Assembly (NCBI GenBank): GCA_900547295.1
Contig: URGK01000003.1
Span: forward strand, 1 to 64,000
Source of the DNA: an uncultured Eubacteriales bacterium
GTDB lineage: Bacteria > Bacillota > Clostridia > Peptostreptococcales > Anaerovoracaceae
DNA: 64,000 nt
Direction of reading: 5' to 3'
The translations under genes and the position numbers were made by a program. The notes under the pieces are model-generated. The model was not told the DNA's origin. It did no database searches and saw only the letters and a list, made by a program, of their open reading frames with translations. Numbering within the stretch: the first letter of the stretch is position 1; the number at the start of each line of letters is the position of its first letter. Below are positions 25,744 through 35,025 of the stretch, piece by piece.

Positions 25744-27102
25744 CTAATTTATATCATCAAGCTGCTTCTTCACGCTTTCAAATGAAGTAGAGCCTGCTGA
25801 CAGCTTAGCTTTGATACATGCGGCAGGATCTATGTTTTCATAGATATCCGCTTCAAATTTATCCGAGAATGTTTTCAGAGTTTCAAGTGACAGGTCCTCT
25901 ATTGCGGTGTTTTCGTTTATGCAGTAGAGTACCAGTCTGCCTATTATCTCGTGGCAGTCTCTGAAAGGTATTCCCTTTGAAACCAGATAGTCAGCCGCAT
26001 CTGTAGCATTCATAAATCCGTTCTTCACAGCGGCTTTCATTCTGTCCTTATTAAATGTGACAGTCGAAATCATTTCTGTAAATATGGATAACGATGCTTT
26101 TAATGTATCCGATGCATCAAATACCGGAGGCTTGTCCTCCTGCATATCCTTGTTATATGCAAGCGGCAGGCTCTTCATAAGGGTGAAAAGCGTAATCATA
26201 TCGCCGTATACTCTTCCGGTTTTACCCCTGATAAGCTCCGCCATATCAGGATTTTTCTTCTGCGGCATAATGCTGCTGCCTGTAGCAAAGGCATCGTCCA
26301 TTTCAACAAAACCGAATTCCGTTGAATTCCACAGAATAAGCTCCTCGCAGAACCTTGAAAGATGCATCATTGAAATTGAGCATGCCGAAAGAAATTCCAG
26401 AGCAAAATCCCTGTCGCTGACAGCATCAAGGCTGTTGGGGCAGATACCCGCAAAACCCAGCTCCTGCGCAAGAAAATCCCTGTCTGTATTGTAGGTTGTT
26501 CCTGCCAGCGCGCCGCAGCCGAGAGGAAGCATGTCGGTTCTGCCTAGGCAGTCCTCAAAACGCTGCTCGTCTCTGTTAAACATATTGTAGTATGCCAGCA
26601 TATAGTGCGCCAGAGTTACAGGCTGCGCCCTCTGCAGATGAGTGTAGCCGGGCATTATTGTTTCCTGGTTTTTATCTGCAATCTCATACAGCGCCGATTT
26701 CAGATTTTTAAGGAGTGATTGTATTTCATTGATTTCTTCTTTGAGATACATTCTGAAATCGACAGCCACCTGGTCGTTCCTGCTTCTTGCGGTATGCAGT
26801 TTTTTACCGACATCGCCTATTCTTTCAGTGAGGATACTCTCGATATTCATATGAATATCCTCCTGCTCGATAGTAAACTCTATTTTACCGGCCTCTATAT
26901 CCGCCTTGATATTCTTGAGAGCGCTGATTATCTGATCAGCCTCATCCTTTTCGATTATGCCCTGCTTTGCAAGCATAGCTGCGTGAGCGCAGCTGCCTGC
27001 AATATCCTGAGCGTACATTCTCTGATCAAAAGGGATAGAAGCGTTGAATTCATTAGCAGATGAAGTCGCTGTTTTTGTAAACCTTCCTTTCCAGAGCTTC
27101 AT
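25744..27102 (-). CDS. argH: Argininosuccinate lyase
   Basis: 452 residues. The start MKLWKGRF at 27102 is chosen over an upstream in-frame ATG because AAGGAGG precedes it and the family begins this way. The fumarase/aspartase superfamily signature [12 protein letters not shown] (about 277-288, catalytic Ser), the [11 protein letters not shown] loop and [11 protein letters not shown] are intact. It cleaves argininosuccinate to arginine and fumarate. It begins inside the end of argG (50-base overlap), so translation is coupled. Confidence 0.96.
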   Translation of the reverse strand: MKLWKGRFTKTATSSANEFNASIPFDQRMYAQDIAGSCAHAAMLAKQGIIEKDEADQIISALKNIKADIEAGKIEFTIEQEDIHMNIESILTERIGDVGKKLHTARSRNDQVAVDFRMYLKEEINEIQSLLKNLKSALYEIADKNQETIMPGYTHLQRAQPVTLAHYMLAYYNMFNRDEQRFEDCLGRTDMLPLGCGALAGTTYNTDRDFLAQELGFAGICPNSLDAVSDRDFALEFLSACSISMMHLSRFCEELILWNSTEFGFVEMDDAFATGSSIMPQKKNPDMAELIRGKTGRVYGDMITLFTLMKSLPLAYNKDMQEDKPPVFDASDTLKASLSIFTEMISTVTFNKDRMKAAVKNGFMNATDAADYLVSKGIPFRDCHEIIGRLVLYCINENTAIEDLSLETLKTFSDKFEADIYENIDPAACIKAKLSAGSTSFESVKKQLDDIN

Positions 27103-28321
27103 TAGGCTTGTTACCTCCTTCTTTAATCTGTTTCTGTATTGCACGAATCTTCAGAGGCAGTGAGAACAGGTTGATGAAACCTTCTGCATCGCTCTGGTTG
27201 TATACTTCGTCCTTGCTGAATGTAGCAAACTCTTCACTGTATAATGAGTTAGGTGACTGAGTTGCGGCAGGGATTGCGGAGCCTTTGTAGAGCTTCATCT
27301 TTACAATACCGTCAACATCAGCTTCGATTGAATCAACGAAAGCTGAGATTGCAGCTCTTAATGGTGTGAACCATAAACCGTCATATACAAGCTGTGCAAA
27401 TTTCTGTGAAACAATATTCTTGTACTGGATTGAATCTCTGTCAAGTATCAGCTTTTCAAGTGCGGCGTGAGCCTTGTAGAGGATTGTTCCGCCCGGAGTT
27501 TCATATACACCACGGGATTTCATACCTACAAGTCTGTTCTCGATTATATCTATAGTTCCTACGCCGTTTACGGAACCGAGTTCGTTTAATTTTGTAAGAA
27601 GTTCAACAGGTCCCATTTCCACTCCGTCAAGAGCTACAGGAACACCTGCTTTGAAAGTGATGTCAACATAGGTTGCCTTGTCGGGAGCCTTTTCGATAGG
27701 AACTGACTTAACGTGGATGTCGTCAAGGTGCTCGTTCCAAGGATTTTCAAGGTTTCCGCCCTCGTGGCTGATGTGCCATATGTTTTCATCTCTGCTGTAT
27801 ATCTTTTTAACTGTCTGCTCGATAGGAATATTGTGAGCCTTAGCATATTCTATACATTCTTCCCTTGAGCTTAAATCCCACTCTCTCCAAGGAGCGATGA
27901 TTTTGATTGACGGGTCTAATGCTTTGATAGTTGTTTCAAATCTTACCTGGTCGTTACCCTTGCCTGTGCAGCCGTGTACGATGTAGTATGCGCCTTCCTG
28001 GTTTGCGATTTCAACCAGCTTCTTTGCCATAAGCGGTCTAGCCATTGATGTTCCCAGCAGGTAATCGTTTTCGTAGATTGCGCCGGCTTTCAGTGTAGGC
28101 CATATGTAGTCTGTTATGAACTCTTCCTGAATGTCAAGAACGTATGATTTGGAAGCGCCTGTTGCCAGAGCTTTCTGATTGATTTTGTCGAAGTCATCGC
28201 TCTGTCCTGCATTACAGCATACGCAGATTACGTCGAAATCGTAATTCTCTTTTAACCATGTAACTATAATTGATGTGTCAAGTCCGCCTGAATAAGCGAG
28301 TACAACTTTTTCCTTTGCCAT
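27053..28321 (-). CDS. argG: Argininosuccinate synthase
   Basis: 422 residues. The N-terminal P-loop-like pyrophosphatase motif [12 protein letters not shown] (about 9-20), [14 protein letters not shown] (about 117-130) and the tetramer-forming C-terminal region are present. It joins citrulline and aspartate with ATP. It is about 20 residues longer than many homologues, with a C-terminal tail [18 protein letters not shown] that overlaps the argH start. Citrulline from the arginine deiminase cluster would be its substrate if flux runs in the biosynthetic direction. Confidence 0.96.
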   Translation of the reverse strand: MAKEKVVLAYSGGLDTSIIVTWLKENYDFDVICVCCNAGQSDDFDKINQKALATGASKSYVLDIQEEFITDYIWPTLKAGAIYENDYLLGTSMARPLMAKKLVEIANQEGAYYIVHGCTGKGNDQVRFETTIKALDPSIKIIAPWREWDLSSREECIEYAKAHNIPIEQTVKKIYSRDENIWHISHEGGNLENPWNEHLDDIHVKSVPIEKAPDKATYVDITFKAGVPVALDGVEMGPVELLTKLNELGSVNGVGTIDIIENRLVGMKSRGVYETPGGTILYKAHAALEKLILDRDSIQYKNIVSQKFAQLVYDGLWFTPLRAAISAFVDSIEADVDGIVKMKLYKGSAIPAATQSPNSLYSEEFATFSKDEVYNQSDAEGFINLFSLPLKIRAIQKQIKEGGNKPNEALERKVYKNSDFIC

Positions 28322-28382
28322 TTTTCTCTCTACCTTTCTTATTTATATCGTAAATTTATTTAACTTTGTTAACTTGATTATG

Positions 28383-28411
28383 ATTATACACTATTATAAA
28401 TAATTATGCAA
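28383..28411 (-). promoter_or_regulatory. argG promoter with TTGCATAA core
   Basis: On the minus strand TTGCAT, a 17-base spacer and TATAAT. The -35 and following bases (TTGCATAATTAT) closely match the carA promoter (TTGCATAAATAT), consistent with a common operator such as an ArgR box overlapping the -35. Confidence 0.6.
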
Positions 28412-28448
28412 GAGAAAATGAATAAATATTTATAAAAAAGTTAAAAAA

Positions 28449-28470
28449 CTTGGTTTTTATGCATAAAACC
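28449..28470 (-). terminator. Terminator of the DMT permease gene
   Basis: On the minus strand GGTTTTATGC/GCATAAAAACC forms a hairpin followed by AAGTTTTTT. AT-rich but in the right place, 30 bases after the stop codon. Confidence 0.5.
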
Positions 28471-28500
28471 TGTGTTTATACAGCAAATTGCGAATAAAAG

Positions 28501-29367
28501 CTATTGTGAAAGCTGCCCTGCGGGGCGAAGATACGGCAAAGCGATCGCAGACAGTATCAGTATGCAGCCGATTATCCCTGTCAGGCTTACAGGTTCGCTC
28601 AGGAATATTACGCCCAGGCTTCCCGCCACCAGAGGATTCAGGGCGCACATCAGGCCTGCCGTTTCTGCGGTGGTGCCTCTCTGGGCAACAGGCTGGAGCG
28701 TGAAGCCGAAGCCTGTGCATACTACTGCAAGAATAACTATCATAATCCATTCACTGCTGCCCTGAGGCATATGAGGTGTTTCAAATATGAAAGAGGCGGC
28801 AAGGCAGAGAAAACCCATTGTTCCCACCTGAACTATTCCTATGAGCAGAGCATCTCCTTTTTTTGAAAGCCTGTCGGTTGCAATTATCGCTATGGCATAA
28901 AGCACTGCGGCAAGTAGGCACAGAAGCTCTCCAAAGGTCAGAGCAAATGAGCCGGATTTAAGTGTCAGAAGTCCGACTCCGACAAGGGCTGCTGTTGCGG
29001 AAATCATAGCAGGCGGCTTTGGCAGCTTCCTGCACAAGACCGCCTCAAACAGCGGCACGAATACTATCGCTGTGTTTTCGAGAAACGAGGTTGTGGACGA
29101 GTCTGTGAATTTCAGACCGAACAGCTCAGCGCACATAACAGCAAAGAATATGCTGCCGAGTATGACTCCGTTTAAAAGTGATGTTTTATCTATATTGATA
29201 ACCCTTTTGAAAAGCAGTAGAAACAGGAAAACAAAGGCGAGAAGAAATCTGACCGTCATAAGATTGAGAGGGCCTAAATCCTCCATTACTATTTTTGAAA
29301 AAAGATAGGATGTACTTCTTGCGATTATTACCGCCGCAAGCAGCAGCTCCGCTGCTTTTCTGTTCAT
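28501..29367 (-). CDS. EamA/DMT-family transporter (288 aa)
   Basis: Ten predicted membrane segments in two EamA repeats of five (about residues 5-135 and 145-285). The second repeat ends GSLGVIFLSEPVSLTGIIGC, the typical EamA signature. It is probably an amino-acid or metabolite exporter in the cytoplasmic membrane. AAGGAG precedes the ATG. It is divergent from a LysR gene whose promoter overlaps its upstream region, the classical arrangement for LysR control of an exporter. Confidence 0.88.
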   Translation of the reverse strand: MNRKAAELLLAAVIIARSTSYLFSKIVMEDLGPLNLMTVRFLLAFVFLFLLLFKRVINIDKTSLLNGVILGSIFFAVMCAELFGLKFTDSSTTSFLENTAIVFVPLFEAVLCRKLPKPPAMISATAALVGVGLLTLKSGSFALTFGELLCLLAAVLYAIAIIATDRLSKKGDALLIGIVQVGTMGFLCLAASFIFETPHMPQGSSEWIMIVILAVVCTGFGFTLQPVAQRGTTAETAGLMCALNPLVAGSLGVIFLSEPVSLTGIIGCILILSAIALPYLRPAGQLSQ

Positions 29368-29389
29368 ATATATCAGCTCCTTTGTTTTG

Positions 29390-29418
29390 TTGACAAAATT
29401 ATACTGCCGTCATATAAT
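29390..29418 (+). promoter_or_regulatory. Promoter of the LysR regulator gene
   Basis: TTGACA, a 17-base spacer and TATAAT, in the 98-bp intergenic region shared with the divergent EamA gene. Confidence 0.7.
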
Positions 29419-29465
29419 TTGAGTAAAGCGAGAATAAATCAAATGAATGTTGAGGAAATGTCAAA

Positions 29466-30338
29466 ATGGATACAGAAAAATGCAAGGCCCTCATAACTAC
29501 AATTGAAGAGGGAAGTCTGTCTGCGGCGGCGGACAGACTGGGCTATACACCCTCCGGGATAAGCAGAATGATGGCGGCTCTTGAGGATGAAACAGGCTTC
29601 AGACTTCTTGCAAGAAGCAGAAACGGCGTTGTACCTACGGCCGAATGTGAAAAAATGATGCCGGTATTTCGTGAGCTGATATACTGGGGAGAGCAGTATT
29701 ATCAGTATGCGGCGGAGCTTCGCGGGCTTGAGAGAGGTACTGTTACTGTAGGAACTTCATACAGCTCCTACTACAAATGGCTCTCGGAGATGGTGGCGAA
29801 ATTCTGCAGCAGATATCCGGGAATAGAGGTAAAGACTCTGCAGGCAAACAGCACCAATCTTTATCTTGCGATGGAGGAGCACCGCGCGGATCTTTGCATA
29901 GTAAGCAGGAGAGAGCGGGAATTTGAATGGATTCCGATTAAAGAGGACCCTATGGTGGTATGGGTGCCGGAGGGACACCCTGCGGCAGAGGCAGGCTTTT
30001 ACAGAGATAAGGACCTTGAAAGCGAAGACTATATAGAATCTTTTCCAGAGGAGGAAACCGACAATGCAAGATTTCTTGCGGACAGGAATATAAAGCCTGT
30101 TGTCAAATTCAGCACCACCGACAATTACGCTACATACTGTATGGTTGAAAGCGGACTCGGCGTTGCTCTTATGAACGATATGTCTATGGGAAGCTGGCAG
30201 GGCAGGGTAAAGGCAGTTCCGGTGGAGCCTCCCGAGCTTGTGAGCATAGGCTTTATCTACCAGAGCGATGAGCATCTTTCGCCTGCGGCAAGGCGCTTTA
30301 TAGATTTTGCTCTGGAATATTCATCAGAAATGAAATAA
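29466..30338 (+). CDS. LysR-family transcriptional regulator (290 aa)
   Basis: An N-terminal winged helix-turn-helix (about residues 5-60, EGSLSAAADRLGYTPSGISR) is followed by a two-lobed periplasmic-binding-like effector domain (about 90-290). The length is standard. The ATG lies 98 bases from the divergent EamA start, so it probably controls that exporter and itself. The effector is unknown. The ribosome binding site (GAGGAAATGTCAAA) is moderate. Confidence 0.88.
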   Translation: MDTEKCKALITTIEEGSLSAAADRLGYTPSGISRMMAALEDETGFRLLARSRNGVVPTAECEKMMPVFRELIYWGEQYYQYAAELRGLERGTVTVGTSYSSYYKWLSEMVAKFCSRYPGIEVKTLQANSTNLYLAMEEHRADLCIVSRREREFEWIPIKEDPMVVWVPEGHPAAEAGFYRDKDLESEDYIESFPEEETDNARFLADRNIKPVVKFSTTDNYATYCMVESGLGVALMNDMSMGSWQGRVKAVPVEPPELVSIGFIYQSDEHLSPAARRFIDFALEYSSEMK

Positions 30339-30343
30339 CGGTA

Positions 30344-30373
30344 TTGAATTATATGCCGATTAACAAGTATAAT
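30344..30373 (+). promoter_or_regulatory. Promoter of the cytidylate-kinase-like gene
   Basis: TTGAAT, an 18-base spacer and TATAAT, 32 bases before the start codon at 30405. Confidence 0.55.
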
Positions 30374-30404
30374 ATATATTAAGCAGAGGCAGGAGGTAGC
30401 AAAA

Positions 30405-31022
30405 ATGAAAAAACAGGTAGTTACAATAAGCAGAGAATACGGAAGCGGCGGCAGAGAAATAGGCAGACTGCTGGCTGAGAGTATGGGAGTTCCGTTTTAC
30501 GACAGAGAGAAAATAGATGAGCTGACTTCGGGCAAGGGTTATTCTAAAGAAGTGCTTGACAAGGCGGAGATGAAAGCCAAAAACAGCTTCCTGTATAACC
30601 TTACGACTGCGCTTGGCGGAAGCGGTATAGAGGGCAGCGGCATAGACGGCCTTTCATTAAACGAAAAGGTTTTTCTTGCCCAGTTTGAAACAATCAAAAA
30701 ACTGGCGTCAGAGGGTCCCTGCGTAATCGTGGGCAGATGCGCGGACTATGTGTTAAGAGATATTCCGGAGGCTACCAATATATTCATATATGCAGAGCCT
30801 GAGGACCGTATAGAAAGAGCGATTAAAGAATACGGTATTGCGCCTGACGAGGCTAAGGGCTGGGTTGCAATCTGCGACAAGGCCAGAGCCAACTACTATA
30901 ATCATCATACAGGCAGAAGATGGGGCGAGGCCGTAAACTATCATATGTCAATTGATTCAGGCTACATCTCAAAGGAAAATATAGTAAGATTAATTGAAGA
31001 ATATATGGAATTAAGAAAGTAA
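30405..31022 (+). CDS. Cytidylate kinase-like (Cmk2) protein
   Basis: 205 residues. A P-loop-type start TISREYGSGGREIGRLLAE is characteristic of the cytidylate kinase-like family (PF13189), where GSGGREI replaces the canonical Walker A of Cmk. A later RCADYVL segment and a C-terminal D-S-G-Y motif also fit. It is a cytosolic nucleotide kinase by family; actual phosphoryl acceptor is uncertain because many members are uncharacterised. Monocistronic, or leading into metG 95 bases on. Confidence 0.85.
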   Translation: MKKQVVTISREYGSGGREIGRLLAESMGVPFYDREKIDELTSGKGYSKEVLDKAEMKAKNSFLYNLTTALGGSGIEGSGIDGLSLNEKVFLAQFETIKKLASEGPCVIVGRCADYVLRDIPEATNIFIYAEPEDRIERAIKEYGIAPDEAKGWVAICDKARANYYNHHTGRRWGEAVNYHMSIDSGYISKENIVRLIEEYMELRK

Positions 31023-31034
31023 TTGTGATAACAT

Positions 31035-31105
31035 ATAAATTAGTCCGGCCGCCATCAGGCCGGCAATATATTTGCCGCTTCTCATTCGAGGCGGAGATGA
31101 AAGGA
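31035..31105 (+). other. Two hairpins between the kinase gene and metG
   Basis: CCGGCC/GGCCGG (about 31043-31062) and CCGC/GCGG (about 31076-31096) can form without good T runs. No T-box (TGGNACC) or S-box elements are visible, so this does not look like the leader riboswitches usual for metG. Confidence 0.35.
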
Positions 31106-31116
31106 AAGATAAAACT

Positions 31117-33057
31117 ATGACAGACAAAAAAGGTACCTATTATATAACGACACCTATTTATTATCCAAGCTCAAACCTGCACATAGGACATACCTACTGC
31201 ACGGTAATGGCAGATGCAATGGCCAGATTTAAGAGAATGACAGGCTATGATGTAATGTTCCTGACAGGTACGGACGAGCACGGTCAGAAGATAATGAATA
31301 TAGCACAGGAAAAGGGAGTAACCCCGCAGGAATATGTTGACGGAGTTGTTGCCGGCATCAAGGACCTGTGGAAGACCATGGAGATTTCCAACGATGATTT
31401 CATAAGAACAACTGAGCCAAGACATATCAAGAGAGTTCAGGATATGTTTATGAGATTATATGAAAAGGGAGATATATACAAGAGCGAATACGAAGGTCTG
31501 TACTGTACACCTTGCGAGTCATTCTGGACAGAGAGCCAGCTTGTTGACGGCAAATGTCCAGACTGCGGCAGACCTGTACAGCCTGCCAAGGAAGAAGCGT
31601 ACTTCTTCAAGCTTTCAAAATATGCGGACAGGCTTCTTGCGCTTTACGAGGAACACCCTGAGTTCCTGCAGCCTGAGTCCAGAAAAAACGAAATGGTAGC
31701 CTTTATAAATCAGGGGCTTGAGGACCTGTGCATCTCCAGATCGACTTTTGACTGGGGCATTCCGGTACCTATTGATACAAAGCATGTAATATATGTATGG
31801 CTTGACGCTCTTACAAACTACATCACAGCTTTAGGCTGGCCTGATGAACCTGAGAAATACGACAAATACTGGCCTGCGGACGTACATCTTGTAGGTAAGG
31901 AAATCGTAAGATTTCACTCGATTATATGGCCTGCAATGCTGATGAGCGCAGACCTGCCGCTTCCAAAGCAGGTAAGAGGCCACGGCTGGCTGCTTCTGGG
32001 CGGAGAAAAAGTAAGCAAATCCAAGGCTTCCAAGGGCGCCGATGTGGTTGACCCTGTAGTCCTTATAGACAGATACGGTATTGACGCTCTCAAATACTTC
32101 CTGCTTCGTGAATATACTTTCGGACAGGACGGCATATTTACAAATGAAGTAATGCTCAAGAGAATGAACTACGACCTTGCAAACGATTTAGGCAATCTGG
32201 TTTCAAGAACGGTTTCAATGATTGAAAAATACAACGGTGGTTTTGTTCCTGAGGCTAAAGGCGAGGAAGCTGTTGATGCAGACCTTAAGGCTATTGCGAC
32301 AGGCGCTGCTGCAAAGGTTGAGGAGCAGATGGACAAATTCGCGTTCAATATGGCTCTTGAGGAAATTTGGGTTGTAGTAAGAAGAGCCAACAAATATATA
32401 GATGAAACCACACCTTGGATACTGGCCAAGGATGAGGCATTAAAGGACAGACTGGATACAGTTATGCACAATCTTGCAGAAACCATCAGAATTATATCGA
32501 TTCTCATCTATCCGTTTATGCACACTACAGCAGACAAGATCAGAAAGCAGATGGGTCTTTGGTATGCAGAGCCTGTATGGGATGACGCTCTTGTATTCGA
32601 TATGATGAACGGAGAGCAGGTTAAGAAGGGCGATGCTATATTCCCTAGACTTGACATCGAAAAAGAACTTGAGGAGCTGGCGGCACTCAGCGCGCCAAAG
32701 GAAGAAAACATACCTTTAGAGCTGAAAGATGAAATCGTATACGATGATTTTGACAAGCTTGATTTAAGAGTAGGTACAATTCTTGAGGCTGAGAAGCACC
32801 CTAAGGCAGACAAGCTGCTGGTATTCCAGGTACAGCTGGGAACAGAAAAAAGACAGATTATATCCGGCGTTGCAAACTACTTCAAACCTGAGGAATGTGT
32901 CGGCAGGAAAGTTGTAGTTGTTGCAAATCTTGCGCCTCGTAAGTTAAGAGGACTTGAGTCAAAGGGTATGATTTTATTCGCAGACGATATAGCAGATGGC
33001 AAGGAAACCCTGCAGTTTGTTACAACCATTGCAAATGACGGTAACCCGGTAACATAG
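31117..33057 (+). CDS. metG: Methionyl-tRNA synthetase
   Basis: 646 residues. The start at 31117 follows AAGGAAAG. The Rossmann catalytic domain has HIGH as SNLHIGHTY (about 21-24), a zinc knuckle with C-P-C and C-P-D-C pairs (CTPCESFW and GKCPDCGR), and the KMSKS loop as GEKVSKSK. An anticodon-binding helical domain follows, and a C-terminal tRNA-binding OB domain (about 545-646: KLDLRVGTILEAEKHPKADK). It charges initiator and elongator tRNA with methionine. The architecture is the usual Gram-positive long form. Confidence 0.97.
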   Translation: MTDKKGTYYITTPIYYPSSNLHIGHTYCTVMADAMARFKRMTGYDVMFLTGTDEHGQKIMNIAQEKGVTPQEYVDGVVAGIKDLWKTMEISNDDFIRTTEPRHIKRVQDMFMRLYEKGDIYKSEYEGLYCTPCESFWTESQLVDGKCPDCGRPVQPAKEEAYFFKLSKYADRLLALYEEHPEFLQPESRKNEMVAFINQGLEDLCISRSTFDWGIPVPIDTKHVIYVWLDALTNYITALGWPDEPEKYDKYWPADVHLVGKEIVRFHSIIWPAMLMSADLPLPKQVRGHGWLLLGGEKVSKSKASKGADVVDPVVLIDRYGIDALKYFLLREYTFGQDGIFTNEVMLKRMNYDLANDLGNLVSRTVSMIEKYNGGFVPEAKGEEAVDADLKAIATGAAAKVEEQMDKFAFNMALEEIWVVVRRANKYIDETTPWILAKDEALKDRLDTVMHNLAETIRIISILIYPFMHTTADKIRKQMGLWYAEPVWDDALVFDMMNGEQVKKGDAIFPRLDIEKELEELAALSAPKEENIPLELKDEIVYDDFDKLDLRVGTILEAEKHPKADKLLVFQVQLGTEKRQIISGVANYFKPEECVGRKVVVVANLAPRKLRGLESKGMILFADDIADGKETLQFVTTIANDGNPVT

Positions 33058-33072
33058 AAATTACAGACATTT

Positions 33073-33104
33073 AAAGGTGCGGCTTTTCCGCACCTTGATT
33101 TTTA
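33073..33104 (+). terminator. Intrinsic terminator after metG
   Basis: AAGGTGCGG/CCGCACCTT stem with a CTTTT loop, then a T-rich tract; it ends 12 bases before the tatD start, so some readthrough is likely. Confidence 0.75.
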
Positions 33105-33115
33105 CGGAGGAATAA

Positions 33116-33946
33116 ATGCTATTTGATGCACACACACATATAAATGAAAGAAGTCTCAGCGACAAGGAGAGAGCGGACTTCATAAAATCAGTTGAAGATG
33201 CAGGTATGGACGGGGCTGTTGATGTGGGCTACGACCTCGAAAGCTCAGCTCTTGCGGCAAAGCACGCAGAGATGTATGACTGGTGCTATGCGGCCGTAGG
33301 CTGCCACCCTCACGATGCGGACAGCTTCGATGAGATACAGCTTGAGATGATAAGGGGGCTTGCCCTCAAAAAAAAGGTGGTGGCCATAGGAGAAATCGGA
33401 CTGGACTTTTACAGAAACCTTTCGGACCCGGAAGTGCAGGAGTACTGGTTCAGAAGACAGATACAGCTTGCCAATGAGCTCAAAATGCCTATAGTTATCC
33501 ACGAAAGAGATGCGGTGCAGGCGGTTATGGATGTTCTCAAGGAGGAGGGAGCTTTCAGAGATGAGAGAAAAAGCTGGTTCCCGATGAGAAAGGGACCCGG
33601 CGGAGAGATGACTTCTGATGCCAGAGTTATGATACACTGCTTTTCTGCCAGCAAAGAGGTGGCAATGCAGTATGCAGCGCTGGGGGCTACAATATCGGTG
33701 GCAGGACCTGTAACCTACAAAAACAATCGTAAAACTGTTGAGGCGGTGGAGACTGTTCCTATTGAGTATCTGACAGTTGAAACAGATGCGCCTTATCTTA
33801 CACCGGAGCCGCGCAGAGGCAGAAGAAACGTGCCTGCCAATGTAAGATACACAGCCCAGAAAGTAGCGGATATCAAGGGTATGAGCCTTGAAGAAGTGGC
33901 GAAGATTACAAGCCGCAATGCGAGGACGTTCTTTGGGATTGAGTGA
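33116..33946 (+). CDS. tatD: TatD-family metal-dependent DNase
   Basis: 276 residues of the amidohydrolase-type TIM barrel. Metal ligands are HTH (FDAHTHIN at the N-terminus), the GEIGLDFYR glutamate (about 93), IHER and IHCFS histidines and the ETDAPYL aspartate. Family members are 3'-5' exonucleases acting in DNA repair or RNA quality control. The insertion RKSWFPMRKGPGGEM at about 150-165 is longer than in many homologues. It follows metG, as is common in Bacillota. Confidence 0.93.
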   Translation: MLFDAHTHINERSLSDKERADFIKSVEDAGMDGAVDVGYDLESSALAAKHAEMYDWCYAAVGCHPHDADSFDEIQLEMIRGLALKKKVVAIGEIGLDFYRNLSDPEVQEYWFRRQIQLANELKMPIVIHERDAVQAVMDVLKEEGAFRDERKSWFPMRKGPGGEMTSDARVMIHCFSASKEVAMQYAALGATISVAGPVTYKNNRKTVEAVETVPIEYLTVETDAPYLTPEPRRGRRNVPANVRYTAQKVADIKGMSLEEVAKITSRNARTFFGIE

Positions 33947-33978
33947 GGATAAATTAATCTGCCGCACCTAAGTTCGTA

Positions 33979-34008
33979 TTGATAAAATGTATATAAGCGG
34001 TATATAAT
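33979..34008 (+). promoter_or_regulatory. Promoter of the yhaM-recD2-comFC unit
   Basis: TTGATA, an 18-base spacer and TATAAT, 36 bases before the start at 34044. Confidence 0.6.
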
Positions 34009-34043
34009 ATATTAACGACAATAAACAGAGAGGAATATGTTAA

Positions 34044-35006
34044 ATGAAAGAAGTATACATAGCCCATCTTAAAACCGATCAGGAATTTATAGATTTTTTT
34101 ATGGTTAAATCCATAGAGCTCAAAATAGGCTCAAACAAAAAACAGTACCTTGATATTCTGCTGGGAGACAAAACCGGCGACATCAACGCCAAGAAATGGG
34201 ACGTTTCAGACGAGGAGGCCGAGAACATCAGAAGCATCTCTCCGGGAGATGTTGTTAAAGTCAAGGCATCGGTAAACGAATGGAACGGCACCAAGCAGCT
34301 CAGAGTTACAAGAATACGCAAGGCAGTCAAAGAGGATCAGATTGAAATAAAGGAATTCATCAAAGCCGCTCCTGAGGACTCGGAGTCTATGTGGACATAT
34401 ATCCATGATGTGGCAAACGGCATAGGCGATTCTGACCTGAGAACCATATGCCTCAGACTTATGAAAGAAAACAAAGAAAAGCTTATGTATTACCCTGCGG
34501 CTCAGAAGAACCACCACGCTGAATACGGCGGACTTCTCTACCATATGAAGAGGATGCTTATGAACGGCGAGAGAATGTGTCAGGTATACAGAAACCTTAA
34601 CCCTGACTGGGTCAAGGCAGGCGTAATAGTACACGATATAGAGAAGATAAACGAAATCCAGTCAGATGAAATGGGTGTTTCGCCGGGATATTCCTTTGAG
34701 GGCAATATGCTGGGACATATAGTTCAGGGCATCAAGCTCATAGAGAAAATGGCGGAAGAAATCGGTATGAGCCACGAAAAAACAGTAATGCTGGAGCATA
34801 TGATACTGTCCCACCATTACGAACCGGAGTACGGAAGTCCCAAAAGACCTATGTTTCCGGAGGCGGAGATACTCCACTACCTTGACATGATAGATGCCAG
34901 AATGTTTGATATGGAAGACGCCCTCGTGGGAGTGGAGCCGGGAGAGTTTTCGGAGCGTATCTGGATACTCGACAACAGAAGACTTTACAAACCGAGCGGA
35001 CAGTAG
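34044..35006 (+). CDS. yhaM: YhaM-type 3'-5' exoribonuclease (OB + HD domains)
   Basis: 320 residues. An N-terminal OB-fold nucleic-acid-binding domain (about 10-95) precedes an HD phosphohydrolase-type domain with metal ligands in NHHAEYGGLLYH (about 155-166) and GVIVHDIEKI (HD about 200). The family is a manganese-dependent 3'-5' exonuclease on RNA and single-stranded DNA in Gram-positives. It is the first gene of a co-directional set with recD2 and comFC, all concerned with nucleic acids. Confidence 0.9.
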   Translation: MKEVYIAHLKTDQEFIDFFMVKSIELKIGSNKKQYLDILLGDKTGDINAKKWDVSDEEAENIRSISPGDVVKVKASVNEWNGTKQLRVTRIRKAVKEDQIEIKEFIKAAPEDSESMWTYIHDVANGIGDSDLRTICLRLMKENKEKLMYYPAAQKNHHAEYGGLLYHMKRMLMNGERMCQVYRNLNPDWVKAGVIVHDIEKINEIQSDEMGVSPGYSFEGNMLGHIVQGIKLIEKMAEEIGMSHEKTVMLEHMILSHHYEPEYGSPKRPMFPEAEILHYLDMIDARMFDMEDALVGVEPGEFSERIWILDNRRLYKPSGQ

Positions 35007-35025
35007 ATGAAACAGGATTGATACA

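Noticed and set aside
31023..31116. T-box or SAM riboswitch in front of metG
   Set aside because: No TGGNACC motif or SAM-I core and the gap is only 94 bases; just two GC hairpins are visible.
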